Source: Chryseobacterium sp. SORGH_AS_0447
GTDB lineage: Bacteria; Bacteroidota; Bacteroidia; Flavobacteriales; Weeksellaceae
Direction of reading: 5' to 3'
DNA length: 64,000 nt
Assembly (NCBI RefSeq): GCF_030818695.1
Contig: NZ_JAUTAR010000001.1
Location: 4,272,501-4,336,500 of the forward strand
Notes under the pieces: generated by a model
The model's database searches: none
Told to the model about the DNA's origin: nothing
What the model saw: the letters and a program-made list of their open reading frames with translations, nothing else
Shown: piece after piece, positions 26,976 through 37,570 of the stretch
How the letters are laid out: every line of letters begins with the position of its first letter
Position numbering within the stretch: position 1 is the first letter of the stretch
Program-made: the position numbers and the translations under genes

Positions 26976-28142
26976 TTATTCCGAAACCAGAATTTTCTTG
27001 TTCAGTAATATTTTTCCCGCTTCGTCGGTAATGCTTACCAGATAGGCGCCGCTTACCAGGTTTTTAAGATGAACCTGTTGATTCAGGGAGCCGTCTTTTA
27101 CCGATAAATTCTGCTTCATCACATTTTTTCCGGAGAGATCGAAAACATTCAGCCGGATATTTCCTTTTACGGATTTGTCGTGGACGTTTATATTGATCAG
27201 CTGATCTTCTACTCTTGTAGGATAAATATCAAGGTTGGCAAAAACCGTATTCGAGACAGCCCGGTCATTTGCAAAATATTTGCTGGCCAGATCATAAATA
27301 TGTAAGTTCTGCCCACCTTCCATCGGTCTTGCCTGTAAAGTATTGAGATCTACTTCATAGAGAGAAGCACCTTTGGCACTGGCGATCACTACTTTCCCTT
27401 TTGAATTCACTGCTGAACCGTTCACAGAATAATGATCCGGAATACCGGAGATCTTTCCGACAAATTTTGCCTTCAGTTCTTTTGTTGAAATTTTGAATAC
27501 ATTTCCTGAAGCCGAAAAAATGTAGAAATTGTTATCGGCATCGGCAATCATATCACCTCCAAAACCGGTTTCAACAATTGTGAAAGAGTTTTTGCCGTTG
27601 GAAGCATCATCTTTAATAATTCCCAGATCATTTACCACATATTGGCTGCCTTTTCTGCTGATCTGCAAAAACTGAGTTCCCGCATTATTTACTGCATAAA
27701 TATTCCCGTCGTATCCGGTGGCCATTCTTGTAAAATGGGAATTGATATCGCACGAGGTTACTCTTGCCACGTTGTTTTCTACCAAAGTGATTTCTTTTGT
27801 TTTTGCATTTAAAACATAGATATTGGAGGAAAACATCGGCATATAGACGAGATTGTTGTTGTATGGATCATAAGCCAGGGTTGCCATATTCACGGCCTGG
27901 GCATTATTATACGTGTTTTTATCTTCAGCCACTGAGCCGTTTCTGCTTTGTGAAAATACGTTTGCCTGAGTATCCGACGTAAAAACGGTTTCTCCTGAAG
28001 TCCCACTTGTTCCGTCAATGGCCCGGAAATCATTGAAAACGATATTCGGGGTATCTTTTCCGACCAAAGCAAAGAAGTCCTGCTGTGCAAAAGCGTTCGC
28101 GCCTGTCAATAACAAGAATAAAGGTAGTAAATGTTTTTTCAT
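26976..28142 (-). CDS. Secreted protein with T9SS type A sorting domain
   Basis: A 388-residue exported protein. A signal peptide (MKKHLLPLFLLLTGANAFAQ) is followed by a repetitive beta region (about 50-295) that looks like a beta-propeller (LAYDPYNNNLVYMP, GYDGNIYAVNN, DADNNFYIFSASGNVF). The last 75 residues form a T9SS type A sorting domain (NLDIYPTRVEDQL, NVFDLSGKNVMKQ, SGAYLVSI), which sends the protein across the outer membrane by type IX secretion. The ligand is unknown. Confidence 0.88.
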   Translation of the reverse strand: MKKHLLPLFLLLTGANAFAQQDFFALVGKDTPNIVFNDFRAIDGTSGTSGETVFTSDTQANVFSQSRNGSVAEDKNTYNNAQAVNMATLAYDPYNNNLVYMPMFSSNIYVLNAKTKEITLVENNVARVTSCDINSHFTRMATGYDGNIYAVNNAGTQFLQISRKGSQYVVNDLGIIKDDASNGKNSFTIVETGFGGDMIADADNNFYIFSASGNVFKISTKELKAKFVGKISGIPDHYSVNGSAVNSKGKVVIASAKGASLYEVDLNTLQARPMEGGQNLHIYDLASKYFANDRAVSNTVFANLDIYPTRVEDQLININVHDKSVKGNIRLNVFDLSGKNVMKQNLSVKDGSLNQQVHLKNLVSGAYLVSITDEAGKILLNKKILVSE

Positions 28143-28475
28143 AGTATTTAAATTTAATGTTTAATCATTTTAGTATGACTAAGTTACATAATTTTAGAAT
28201 TGATTGAGAAAAAATTTTGAGGTTGAGGCAAAGACTGATGTTCGGATTTTATATAATGTGAACCCGAAGTAGAAATCGGATTAATCGGCTGGAAGAAGGA
28301 TGCTGGATGCTGGAAGTTTCTGACTCACCAAAGTGAATGCTGCTCTCTTACATAAATAAACAACTGAAAACAAAATAAACACAATTGATTTGGAATTATA
28401 TAATACTTCCAAAGTTTAATCATAAAAAAACTCCCACAAAACGTTGTGAGAGTTTATATCTGAATATTTTTTATA
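28143..28475. other. Gene-free region with a GGATGCT direct repeat and a terminator
   Basis: No ORF is credible here. The region holds a short direct repeat of GGATGCT around 28297-28310, of a type found scattered in related genomes, and an imperfect hairpin at 28428-28453 that can terminate cysS. The side next to 28143 must contain the promoter of the T9SS gene but no clear box was recognised. Confidence 0.5.
28428..28453 (-). terminator. Probable terminator of cysS
   Basis: AAACTCCCACAA pairs with TTGTGAGAGTTT with one C-A mismatch and a four-base loop. Read on the minus strand, A's at 28425-28430 become a T-run. Confidence 0.6.
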
Positions 28476-29942
28476 TTAGTTCAAGACGTATGAAGTTCCG
28501 TCTCTTCCGTCTTTCAGCTCGATGCCTTCTGCAAGCAGCTTATCACGAATCTGGTCGGACAGTTCGAAATTCTTCGATTTCCTGGCCTGGTTTCTGAGCT
28601 CGATCAAAACTTTCAGTGTCTGATCGAGTTTTTCATTGTTGTTTTCTTCAATGGTCTGAAGTCCTAGTACGTCAAAAATCAAAGCATTCAGCGTAGATTT
28701 CAGGTCCTCTAAATCTTTAGTCGAAATGGTTTCTTTGCCGTCATTTAAAGCAAAAATGTATTTTACCACTTCAAACAGATGTGCGATCAGTACCGGAGAA
28801 TTGAAGTCATCCGTTAATGCATCGTAAGCTTTATTTTTCCATTCCTCCAAACTGAAACCGGATTGTTTTTCGTCATTCGGAACGATTGAGTTCAGTACTT
28901 TTACCGCTTCCATTAATCTGATAAACCCTTTCTCACTGGCCAGCATCGCATCATTGGAAATATCCAGCACGCTGCGGTAATGCGCCTGCAGGAAGCAGAA
29001 ACGCACGATTGACGGATGGAAAGGCTTTTCAAAGAAATCATTTTCACCGGTTACCAGCTGCATCGGCAGGATGTAGTTTCCGGTGGATTTGCTCATTCTC
29101 TGGGAGTTCATGGTGAGCATATTGGCGTGCATCCAGTAATTTACCGGAGCGGCGTCATTACAGGCTTTCCCCTGTGCAATTTCACATTCATGGTGCGGGA
29201 ATTTAAGGTCCATTCCTCCGCCGTGGATATCGAAAGTTTCGCCCAGATATTTGGTACTCATTGCTGTACATTCCAGGTGCCATCCCGGAAACCCTTCGCC
29301 CCAAGGCGAATTCCATCGCATGATGTGTGCCGGGGAAGCTTTTTTCCAAAGGGCAAAATCCTGCGGATTTTTCTTTTCCCCCTGCCCGTCTAGGTCACGG
29401 GTGTTGGCAAAAAGCTCTTCGATATTCCTTTTGGATAATTCTCCGTAGTTCAGTCCTCTTTTATTGTATTCCAGCACGTCGAAATAAACCGATCCGTTGC
29501 TTTCGTAAGCAAAACCTCTTTCGATTAATTTTTGGGTCAATTCGATCTGTTCCACGATATGCCCCGTCGCTGTAGGTTCAATATTCGGTGGCAGCAGATT
29601 GAAAAGCTCCAGCACTTTATGAAAATCTACGGTATATTTCTGTACGATTTCCATCGGCTCCAGCTTCTCCAGACGGGTTTGTTTTACGAAACGGTCGTTG
29701 TTTACATCACCGTCATCGGTAAGGTGGCCGGCATCCGTAATATTTCTGACATATCGCACTTTATATCCAAGATGCATCAGACTTCTGTAAATGAAATCGA
29801 AGGAGAGGAAAGTTCTCACATTTCCCAAATGCACGTTGCTGTAAACGGTGGGTCCACAAACGTACATTCCCACGTTTCCTTCTAAGATGGGTTTAAATAT
29901 TTCTTTTTCGCCTGCAAGCGAGTTGTATATTTTTAATTGCAT
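28476..29942 (-). CDS. cysS: Cysteine-tRNA ligase
   Basis: CysRS charges tRNA-Cys in an ATP-dependent reaction. The start at 29942 is chosen ([11 protein letters not shown]), since the longer frame begins at a TTG. The class I signatures are HLGN within [12 protein letters not shown] (HIGH motif) and RMSKSTGN (KMSKS motif). Zinc ligands are visible as CGP near the N-terminus, [10 protein letters not shown] and HHECEIAQ. The C-terminal helical domain ends in the usual way. The 488 residues match the family. Confidence 0.96.
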   Translation of the reverse strand: MQLKIYNSLAGEKEIFKPILEGNVGMYVCGPTVYSNVHLGNVRTFLSFDFIYRSLMHLGYKVRYVRNITDAGHLTDDGDVNNDRFVKQTRLEKLEPMEIVQKYTVDFHKVLELFNLLPPNIEPTATGHIVEQIELTQKLIERGFAYESNGSVYFDVLEYNKRGLNYGELSKRNIEELFANTRDLDGQGEKKNPQDFALWKKASPAHIMRWNSPWGEGFPGWHLECTAMSTKYLGETFDIHGGGMDLKFPHHECEIAQGKACNDAAPVNYWMHANMLTMNSQRMSKSTGNYILPMQLVTGENDFFEKPFHPSIVRFCFLQAHYRSVLDISNDAMLASEKGFIRLMEAVKVLNSIVPNDEKQSGFSLEEWKNKAYDALTDDFNSPVLIAHLFEVVKYIFALNDGKETISTKDLEDLKSTLNALIFDVLGLQTIEENNNEKLDQTLKVLIELRNQARKSKNFELSDQIRDKLLAEGIELKDGRDGTSYVLN

Positions 29943-30195
29943 GATTGTATTCAAAGTTCTAAGTTTAAAATTTAAGGTTGTTCAACAGGTTATCGGTTAC
30001 AACAGATAATGGTTGTAATGAAAATCTTATGTGAAACTTTTTTAAATTTTATCATTCTAATTTTATTTCCAAAAAACTTCATGCTTAAAAGCCAACAAGA
30101 ATTCGATAATATTTAGTTCTATTAACCTCATTCTTTTCTGAAAGACATTTTGAAGTTTATGTTTTATACCATTTAATTTAAAATTACGCTTTTGC

Positions 30196-30861
30196 TTAAT
30201 CCAATTTTGCATGGCTCCCTACATAATGAAGGAATTCCTGTCTGGTAATCGGATTAGTTCGGAAAATCCCGCTTAATTCCGCCGTAATGGTTGAACTTGC
30301 CGTATCTTTTATTCCTCTACAGTTTACGCAAAGATGCTTAGCATCGATGATACAGGCTACATCTTTGGTTCCCAGGGCTTCCTTTAAAGCGTCCACGATC
30401 TGCATCGTCAGTCTTTCCTGAACCTGCGGTCTTTTCGCATAATAATCAACGATCCTGTTGATTTTTGAAAGGCCGATAACTTCACCGTTTGAGATATAAG
30501 CTACGTGTGCCCTTCCGATAATCGGTAAAAAGTGGTGCTCGCAGAACGAATATACGGTAATATCTTTTTCCACCAGCATCTGGCGGTATTTATATTTATT
30601 TGAAAAGGTAGAAATTCCCGGCTTATTTTCAGGAAGAAGGCCTCCGAAAATTTCATTTACATACATTTTCGCAACCCGTCTTGGAGAGTCTTTTAAGGAA
30701 TCGTCTGTCATATCCATTCCCAGTGTTTCCATAATTTCTCCAAAAAGTTCGGTAATTTTTTCTATCTTCTCTTCCGGTGATTTATCAAAAGCATCTTCCC
30801 GTATAGGCGTATGTTCTTTTCCTGTGAAAATATCATCGTCGTTATCCGTAAAATCAACCAT
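30196..30861 (-). CDS. folE: GTP cyclohydrolase I
   Basis: FolE turns GTP into dihydroneopterin triphosphate for folate synthesis. The 221-residue protein has the zinc ligands in FCEHHFLPIIGRAHVAY and HLCVNCRG and the conserved KINRIVDYYAKRPQVQERL segment. An acidic N-terminal extension of about 40 residues precedes the fold. It is divergent from the following plus-strand gene, separated by about 100 bases. The 250 bases after its stop hold no gene. Confidence 0.94.
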   Translation of the reverse strand: MVDFTDNDDDIFTGKEHTPIREDAFDKSPEEKIEKITELFGEIMETLGMDMTDDSLKDSPRRVAKMYVNEIFGGLLPENKPGISTFSNKYKYRQMLVEKDITVYSFCEHHFLPIIGRAHVAYISNGEVIGLSKINRIVDYYAKRPQVQERLTMQIVDALKEALGTKDVACIIDAKHLCVNCRGIKDTASSTITAELSGIFRTNPITRQEFLHYVGSHAKLD

Positions 30862-30959
30862 TTTTATTTAATTTGCACAAAAATACGGATAAAATTTATT
30901 CGTCATATTTAATTTGGCCGAAAAACATTATCTTTCGCCTCCACTATCATTTTTACCCC

Positions 30960-32114
30960 ATGATTATTGCTGAAGAAGTACAAAACGACTCCCAGAAAAA
31001 GGAATTTTTAGAGTTTCCGGCAAGGCTTTACCAACAGGACAAGAATTACATCAGACCGCGGAATATCGATATTGAAGAGGTCTTTAATCCAGAAAAAAAC
31101 AAATTCTTTAAAAGCGGAGAATGTACCCGGTTTTTATTTAAAAATAAGAAAAATGAAACAGTGGGAAAAGTTGCGGTTTTTATCAATGAAACCTATCATC
31201 AGCAACAGCCTACCGGAGGAATCGGATTTTTCGACTGTATCAACGATCAGGCTACGTCTGATTTTATTTTTGACCACTGTAAAAGCTGGCTTCAGCAGAG
31301 AGGAATAGAAGCAATGGACGGACCCATTAATTTCGGGGAGCGTGATAAATTCTGGGGACTGGTAATCGAAGGTTTTATCGAGCCTCTGTACGGAATGAAC
31401 TACAATTTTCCTTATTACAAGGATCTTTTTGAAAATTATGGATTCAAGATCTACTTTGAGCAGCTTTGTTTCTCCCGGCCGATCTTCGCGGAAGTATCCC
31501 GGGTTTTTACAGTGATGCATGCGAAACACAGCAAGAATCCTGATATTTCGGCAAAGCCGATGACAAAAAATAACCTAGGGAAATTCGCAAAGGATTTTAC
31601 CGAAATCTATAATAAAGCCTGGGCTGCACACGGTGAAGGGAAACGCATGGAAGAATCGAAAGTCCTGAAAATGTTTAAAACGATGAAGCCGATCATCAAT
31701 GAGCATATTTCATGGTTTGTGTATGAGAAAGAGAAGCCGGTTGCAATGTGGATGAATCTTCCGGACACCAATCAATGGTTTAAATACCTGAACGGAAAGT
31801 TCGGACTTTGGGAAAAGCTGAAATTTTTATGGCTGAAGAAATTCAGAAAAAATGAAAAGATGATTGGTCTTGTATTTGGAGTGGTTCCGGAGTGGCAAAG
31901 AAAAGGCCTTGAAGGATACATGATCTGGGAAGGCACACAGCATCTGAGAAAGCATACCGACTTTAAAGTGACCGAAATGCAGTGGATCGGTGATTTTAAT
32001 CCAAAAATGATAAGAATTGCTGAAAACCTTGATACCACCGTAACCAGGAAACTGGCGACCTACCGGTATCTTTTTGATCGAAATAAAGATTTTGAAAGGC
32101 ACCCTGAATTGTAA
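30960..32114 (+). CDS. GNAT-fold-like protein of unknown function
   Basis: A 384-residue cytoplasmic protein. The start at 30960 is chosen; the longer frame adds 29 hydrophobic-aromatic residues without a signal character. It resembles large GNAT-like proteins that Bacteroidota annotations often call N-acetyltransferase. Visible features are FINETYHQQQPTGGIGFFDC (central strand and loop), DGPINFGERDKFWGLV, and a second half with WQRKGLEGYMIWEG, where the Q/R-x-x-G-x-G/A-type loop occurs in partly degenerate form. Substrate is unknown. The promoter region is shared with folE on the other strand. Confidence 0.72.
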   Translation: MIIAEEVQNDSQKKEFLEFPARLYQQDKNYIRPRNIDIEEVFNPEKNKFFKSGECTRFLFKNKKNETVGKVAVFINETYHQQQPTGGIGFFDCINDQATSDFIFDHCKSWLQQRGIEAMDGPINFGERDKFWGLVIEGFIEPLYGMNYNFPYYKDLFENYGFKIYFEQLCFSRPIFAEVSRVFTVMHAKHSKNPDISAKPMTKNNLGKFAKDFTEIYNKAWAAHGEGKRMEESKVLKMFKTMKPIINEHISWFVYEKEKPVAMWMNLPDTNQWFKYLNGKFGLWEKLKFLWLKKFRKNEKMIGLVFGVVPEWQRKGLEGYMIWEGTQHLRKHTDFKVTEMQWIGDFNPKMIRIAENLDTTVTRKLATYRYLFDRNKDFERHPEL

Positions 32115-32135
32115 TGTAAATCAAATTCTACCGTA

Positions 32136-32624
32136 ATGACCTCAATCATTGTTTTAATTATTATTTTTCTGCTTTTTCTTTTATCAATTCCGGCCATCAT
32201 TTTTTTGATCGCTTACCTTGCAGCAAGAAGCCGCAGAAAAAAACAGCAGCTTTTGCTTGAACAGATCGGTACTCCCGAATATTATGCTTTTGTACGTTAC
32301 AATATGGGAAATGCCCAGAGCGAATTTTTTAAAATCAAAGCTTTCCAGGGCAGCGGTATGATCTATATAGAAGGTGACCGTATTCATTTTGTAGACACTT
32401 TACATCAGCATCCTTATACATTCCCGTTGCAGGAAAGCATCATCAGATGGGAAGATATCAATATAGTCAACGGACTTTTAAAATGGTTTTCGGTACAGGA
32501 TCAGGAAACAAAGTATTATTTCAACATCGAAAGCGGAATGTTTATCTTCAATCTGAATTCTTCAAAACCGACGACCCACAGTGTTTTTGAAAAACTTTTG
32601 CAATATCAGAGCGAAATCCGTTAA
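32136..32624 (+). CDS. Membrane-anchored protein of unknown function
   Basis: A 162-residue protein with one N-terminal membrane helix (about 4-29), a basic stretch (AARSRRKKQQ) that would face the cytoplasm, and a soluble beta-rich domain with GDRIHFVDTLHQHPYTF and WEDINIV. I do not recognise a family. It follows the GNAT-like gene by 21 bases, so the two are probably co-transcribed. A terminator follows at 32638. Confidence 0.72.
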   Translation: MTSIIVLIIIFLLFLLSIPAIIFLIAYLAARSRRKKQQLLLEQIGTPEYYAFVRYNMGNAQSEFFKIKAFQGSGMIYIEGDRIHFVDTLHQHPYTFPLQESIIRWEDINIVNGLLKWFSVQDQETKYYFNIESGMFIFNLNSSKPTTHSVFEKLLQYQSEIR

Positions 32625-32637
32625 TTCCAAACAAAAA

Positions 32638-32662
32638 AAAGTCCTGCTTTCGACAGGACTTT
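32638..32662. terminator. Bidirectional terminator before metF
   Basis: AAAGTCCTG (32638-32646) pairs with CAGGACTTT (32654-32662). It ends the rightward gene at 32624 and the leftward methionine run at metF (stop 32684). Confidence 0.8.
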
Positions 32663-32683
32663 CAAAAGATTCATTTTACTTTA

Positions 32684-33643
32684 TTAGAATAGCGCTCCGG
32701 CTACTTTTTTAATATTATCGCTTTTCCCCATGGAGTAAAAGTGCAATACCGGAACTCCGAAATCCAGAAGTTCCTTACATTGCGCGATCGCCCATTCGAT
32801 ACCGATCTGCTTCACGGCTTCGTTGTTTTTAGCATGCTCCACTTCATTGATCAACTCTTCCGGCAAATCGATTTTAAAGATCTGCGGTAAGATTTTCAGG
32901 TGTTTTTTGGTGGCAATTGGTTTGATCCCCGGAATGATCGGCACCGTGATTCCCATTTCACGGGCTTTTTTTACGAATTCGATATATTTTTTATTATCAA
33001 AGAACATTTGGGTAACAATGTAATCGGCACCAGCATCTACTTTCTGCTTCAGCCATTTCAGGTCGTAATTCATGGAAGGGGCTTCCATATGTTTTTCGGG
33101 ATAGCCTGCTACACCTATACAGAATTTATTGTGCTCCTCACATTCTTTTTCTTCATTATGCAGGTATTTCCCTCTTCCCAGGTTATTGATCTGATGCACC
33201 AGGTCCATCGCACTGGCATGTCCGCCGGAGGTTGGCTCAAAATACTGATGCCCTTTCATCGCATCCCCCCTTAAAGCCATTACGTTATCGATCCCCAGAT
33301 ACATACAGTCGACCAGCAGGTATTCGGTTTCTTCTTTTGTAAAGCCGCCGCACAGCAAATGCGGAACGGTGTCTACATTGTATTTATGCTGAATAGCCGC
33401 ACAGATCCCCAAGGTTCCGGGACGCATCCGGGTGATCCGGCGTTCCATCAGCCCGTTTCCTTTGTCGATGTAAATATATTCTTCCCTTGAAGTCGTTACA
33501 TCAATAAAAGGCGGCTTAAATTCCATTAACGGATCGATGTTTCTGTAAAGGTCTTCGATTCCGATTCCTTTCTGTGGCGGAACAACTTCGAGGGAAAATA
33601 AAGGTTTTCCGTTTGCGTTTTTTATGTGGTCGGTGATTTTCAT
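32684..33643 (-). CDS. metF: 5,10-methylenetetrahydrofolate reductase
   Basis: MetF reduces methylene-THF to methyl-THF with FAD, supplying the methyl group that MetH passes to homocysteine. The 319-residue TIM barrel shows the family motifs SLEVVPP near the start, DVTTSREEY, ALRGD and the CIGVAGYPEKH segment, and ends in the usual LHFYSM stretch. It lies 81 bases after metH(C) on the same strand and is the last gene of the methionine run. Confidence 0.95.
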   Translation of the reverse strand: MKITDHIKNANGKPLFSLEVVPPQKGIGIEDLYRNIDPLMEFKPPFIDVTTSREEYIYIDKGNGLMERRITRMRPGTLGICAAIQHKYNVDTVPHLLCGGFTKEETEYLLVDCMYLGIDNVMALRGDAMKGHQYFEPTSGGHASAMDLVHQINNLGRGKYLHNEEKECEEHNKFCIGVAGYPEKHMEAPSMNYDLKWLKQKVDAGADYIVTQMFFDNKKYIEFVKKAREMGITVPIIPGIKPIATKKHLKILPQIFKIDLPEELINEVEHAKNNEAVKQIGIEWAIAQCKELLDFGVPVLHFYSMGKSDNIKKVAGALF

Positions 33644-33724
33644 TTTATTTTTTATTGCTTGTTGAAAGTTGCCGGTCAGTGGAATGATAATACATCCAGC
33701 AACAATTAACCCTTCACTATTCTA

Positions 33725-36388
33725 TTAATCTGCTAAATTCGGTGACAGCCATTTTCTCGCTTCCTGCAAAGAAATTCCTTTTCTTACGGAATAATCTTTC
33801 AACTGGTCTTCTGCGATTTTTCCCAAGCCGAAATATTTGGCGTGCGGGCTTCCGAAATAATACCCGGAAACCGAAGCGGTCGGGAACATTGCTAAACTTT
33901 CCGTTAAGTACACCCCGATGTTTTCTTCCACTTTTAGAAGATCCCAGATGGCATGCTTTTCCAAATGGTCCGGGCAGGCCGGATAGCCGGGAGCCGGACG
34001 GATTCCTTTGTACTTTTCGGCAATCAGTTCTTCGTTGGTTAAGTTTTCCTGATTGGCATAACCCCAATATTCGGTTCTTACTTTTTTATGTAAAAATTCG
34101 GCATAGGCCTCTGCAAAACGGTCAGCCAAGGCTTTCACCATAATCGCGTTGTAATCATCGTTGGCTTTTTCATATTCTTCAGCCAGTTCATCGGTTCCAA
34201 AACCTGTAGTTACACAGAAAGCCCCCATGTAATCAGTTTTTCCGGAACTTTGGGGAGCGATGAAATCACTTAAAGCCAGGTAATCTTTTCCTTTGGAACG
34301 CTGCGCCTGCTGTCTGAGCGTAATAAATTTCACCTGCTGCTCATGATTTTCATTGAAGATCAGAATATCATCCGTTTCATTGGAGTTGGCTTTAAAAATC
34401 CCGAAAATCGCTTTTGCCGTCAGTAATTTTTCGTCTAGAATCCTTTTTAAAATTACCTGAGCATCTTTAAACAGTTCTGTTGCCTGTGCTCCCACCACCT
34501 CATCTTCAAGGATATTCGGATATTTGCCGTGTAGGTCCCAGCTTCTGAAGAATGGCGACCAGTCGATAAAGGGCAGCAATTCTCTTAAATCCTGATTTTC
34601 AACAACCGTAATTCCCAGTTGATTAGGTGTGAAGATCTCTTCATTTTGCCAATCGATTTTAAACTTATTCTTTCTCGCTTCTTCTATTGAAACATAGTCT
34701 TTTTCTACCTGCCTGTTCAGGAATTTTTCGCGGAATTCCGAATAGTCATTCTTTAAGTCTTCCACATACTCTTTATTCCGGTCGCCCAGCAATGAGCTTA
34801 CTACGTTTACGGCTCTGGAAGCATCATTTACATGGACTACGGCATTTTTATATTTCAGATCAATCTTTACCGCCGTATGTGCTTTTGACGTGGTGGCTCC
34901 GCCGATCAGCAAAGGAAAATTCAGGTTTTGTCTTTCCAGCTCGGAGGCGATATAGACCATTTCGTCGAGACTTGGCGTGATCAGTCCGCTCAGCCCGATA
35001 ACATCCACTTTTTCTTCAATCGCTGTCTGGATAATTTTTTCAGCAGGTACCATTACGCCCAAATCAACAATTTCATAGTTGTTGCATCCCAATACCACAC
35101 TTACGATATTCTTTCCTATGTCATGAACATCGCCTTTCACCGTAGCCATCAGGATTTTCCCGTTGGCGGGTTTGGATCCGTCCTTTTCCGCTTCAATAAA
35201 AGGCTGTAAATAGGCCACCGCTTTTTTCATTACCCTTGCCGATTTTACTACCTGCGGCAGGAACATTTTCCCGCTTCCGAACAAATCTCCGACAACTCCC
35301 ATTCCGGTCATCAGATTAATTTCAATAACATGTAGCGGTTTTGCGGCCTGCTGTCTGGCTTCTTCCACATCCTCTTCGATGAACCGGTCGATTCCTTTTA
35401 CCAGAGAATGGGTGATTCTTTCCTGTAGAGGTTTTGTACGCCATTCCAGTTCTTCAACTTTTTCTTTTTTAACGGATTTGTGCTTTTCGGAATAGTCCAG
35501 AAGCCTTTCGGTGGCATCTTCCCTTTTATCAAGAATAACATCTTCTACCAGCTCCAGAAGCTCTTTATTGATTTCATCGTACACTTCCAGCATCGCCGGG
35601 TTTACGATTCCCATATTCATTCCTGCCTGGATCGCATGGTAAAGGAACACGGAGTGCATCGCTTCTCTTACGGTATCATTTCCTCTGAATGAAAAGGAAA
35701 CGTTGGAAACCCCACCGCTTACCGATGCATACGGAAGGTTTTGGCGAACCCATCTCGTTGCTTCAATAAAATCGATGGCATTCCGGCGGTGTTCATCCAT
35801 CCCTGTTGCTACAGGAAATATATTTAAATCGAAAATAATATCTTCTGCCGGGAAATTTAAACGATTGACCAGAATATCATAGGAACGTTTTGAAATTTCA
35901 AGTCTTCGTTCATACGTATCCGCCTGCCCTACTTCATCAAATGCCATTACAATTACGGCGGCCCCATATCTCTTGATGGCCTTGGCCTGTTTAATAAATT
36001 CTTCCTCCCCTCCTTTTAAGCTGATGGAATTCACAACGCATTTTCCCTGCGCGACCTGCAATCCCGCTTCAAGGATTTCCCATTTCGAAGAGTCGATCAT
36101 CAGGGGAATTCTGGCAATATCCGGTTCGGAAGCAATCAGATTTAAAAATTTGATCATGGAAGCTTTCCCATCGATCAGCCCATCGTCAAAATTAACATCC
36201 AGAATCTGCGCACCGCCTTCTACCTGGTGGCGTGCAATATCCAATGCTTCTCCGAATTTTTCCTCTTTTATTAATCTTAAAAACTTTTTCGACCCGGCAA
36301 CATTGGTTCTCTCCCCAACATTGATAAAATTGCTTTCCGGTGTAATAATCAAAGGCTCCAGCCCTGATAATCTTAAATATTTCATCAA
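33725..36388 (-). CDS. metH: Methionine synthase, folate, cobalamin and activation part
   Basis: This 887-residue protein is the C-terminal part of cobalamin-dependent methionine synthase. In order: a pterin-binding barrel (about 10-290; [16 protein letters not shown]), a cobalamin cap helix region (about 300-395), the B12-binding domain with [10 protein letters not shown] (His ligand to cobalt) about 400-540, and the AdoMet activation domain (about 560-887; [15 protein letters not shown]). The homocysteine-binding domain is missing here because it is coded separately upstream (37571-38581). Together they make the full enzyme. The start lies five bases after the desaturase stop. Confidence 0.95.
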   Translation of the reverse strand: MMKYLRLSGLEPLIITPESNFINVGERTNVAGSKKFLRLIKEEKFGEALDIARHQVEGGAQILDVNFDDGLIDGKASMIKFLNLIASEPDIARIPLMIDSSKWEILEAGLQVAQGKCVVNSISLKGGEEEFIKQAKAIKRYGAAVIVMAFDEVGQADTYERRLEISKRSYDILVNRLNFPAEDIIFDLNIFPVATGMDEHRRNAIDFIEATRWVRQNLPYASVSGGVSNVSFSFRGNDTVREAMHSVFLYHAIQAGMNMGIVNPAMLEVYDEINKELLELVEDVILDKREDATERLLDYSEKHKSVKKEKVEELEWRTKPLQERITHSLVKGIDRFIEEDVEEARQQAAKPLHVIEINLMTGMGVVGDLFGSGKMFLPQVVKSARVMKKAVAYLQPFIEAEKDGSKPANGKILMATVKGDVHDIGKNIVSVVLGCNNYEIVDLGVMVPAEKIIQTAIEEKVDVIGLSGLITPSLDEMVYIASELERQNLNFPLLIGGATTSKAHTAVKIDLKYKNAVVHVNDASRAVNVVSSLLGDRNKEYVEDLKNDYSEFREKFLNRQVEKDYVSIEEARKNKFKIDWQNEEIFTPNQLGITVVENQDLRELLPFIDWSPFFRSWDLHGKYPNILEDEVVGAQATELFKDAQVILKRILDEKLLTAKAIFGIFKANSNETDDILIFNENHEQQVKFITLRQQAQRSKGKDYLALSDFIAPQSSGKTDYMGAFCVTTGFGTDELAEEYEKANDDYNAIMVKALADRFAEAYAEFLHKKVRTEYWGYANQENLTNEELIAEKYKGIRPAPGYPACPDHLEKHAIWDLLKVEENIGVYLTESLAMFPTASVSGYYFGSPHAKYFGLGKIAEDQLKDYSVRKGISLQEARKWLSPNLAD

Positions 36389-36392
36389 TTTA

Positions 36393-37484
36393 TTATTCTT
36401 CTAAAATATAGTATGCGTTATTCGCATTCTGCTTCAGCAAGTCCACATGCTTTCCTAAAGCAGTAAAAATCGGAAACCGCTTATAGCCGAGATCATGTTC
36501 CCTTGCAAATTCTTCGATTTCCTCGGTAATTTCATTATAATAAGCATAACTGTAATTTGGGAAAAGGTGATGGGCTACGTGAAAGTTGAAATTTCCCAGC
36601 ACATTCCGTACAAACCAGTTGTTTTCTTTTAAATCATTGGTCACTTCCAGTTGATGGCGGATCCAGCTGAACGGCAATCCGTTCTTTTCATCAAGCTTCG
36701 GAAAAGCATTATCGGGAAGCGGATGCAGCGGCAACAGGACAAACAGGGCAAAAATACTTGCTGCAATCACCTGTAAAAACCATGCTCCCAAAGCCAGCCC
36801 GATTGAGACTTTGAAAAACAGGATGGGAACGGCAATCTGATAGAAAAAGTAAAATAGCTTATAAGCAACCATTTTAACTTTCTCTTTTATCGGAATTGCT
36901 CCCTGGGTTTTCAGGATTACTCTTTCCTTATCAAAAAAGTCCCGGAAATCCCTGATGAACATCCAGTTGAAAAGGTACAGCGGATAGACCAGAAAGAAAA
37001 ACCGGTGCTGGTATTTCTGGATGCCTTTCGCTTTTATCCACGGCACGATCAGCAGCAGTCCGCTTTGTTCGATGTCCGTATCCCAGCCGTCTACATTAGG
37101 ATACGCATGATGGCTGGCGATATGCCTTTTCTTCCAGATATAAGAGTTGGCTCCTACAAAATCAAAGATTTGCAGCACCACGCTGTTAAGTTTTTTATTT
37201 TTAAAAATATTATTATGTGCTGCTTCGTGAATTAAATTTAAATAAATCAAAACCAGTGAAATCCCCATCAGCACAAAGCTTGAGATGTATACCCACGGCC
37301 GGTCGGCATTAAACAGAGCAAATACATATAAACCGAAATAGACCAAAGGAAGAATGACTGCTTTGATCTGAATATAAATATCGCGGTTTTCTGGAATGGA
37401 TTCTACTCTTCGGTTCACTTTTTTCCTTAGTTCATTAAACAGTTTGGCATCTTCCGAATCTTTTAAGTAAATAGGTTTTTCCAT
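36393..37484 (-). CDS. Membrane fatty acid desaturase
   Basis: A 363-residue integral-membrane di-iron desaturase that puts double bonds into acyl chains, probably of membrane lipids. The three His boxes are HEAAH, HIASHH and HVAHH, between hydrophobic membrane segments. The gene lies between the two halves of metH on the same strand, 4 bases before metH(C) and 86 after the homocysteine methyltransferase gene. That is an odd position for a lipid gene in a methionine run. It may simply be co-transcribed; a link to SAM or methyl supply is not shown. Confidence 0.9.
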   Translation of the reverse strand: MEKPIYLKDSEDAKLFNELRKKVNRRVESIPENRDIYIQIKAVILPLVYFGLYVFALFNADRPWVYISSFVLMGISLVLIYLNLIHEAAHNNIFKNKKLNSVVLQIFDFVGANSYIWKKRHIASHHAYPNVDGWDTDIEQSGLLLIVPWIKAKGIQKYQHRFFFLVYPLYLFNWMFIRDFRDFFDKERVILKTQGAIPIKEKVKMVAYKLFYFFYQIAVPILFFKVSIGLALGAWFLQVIAASIFALFVLLPLHPLPDNAFPKLDEKNGLPFSWIRHQLEVTNDLKENNWFVRNVLGNFNFHVAHHLFPNYSYAYYNEITEEIEEFAREHDLGYKRFPIFTALGKHVDLLKQNANNAYYILEE

Positions 37485-37570
37485 TATATTAAATTTTGCG
37501 TGATAACTTAAATATAACAGTAAAAATTGTTCCCTTCTATTCTTATTTCATCAAAAATTTCACATTAAAT

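Noticed and set aside
29943..29954. TTG-started extension of cysS
   Set aside because: The ATG at 29942 gives the normal CysRS N-terminus; the extension adds four residues with no support.
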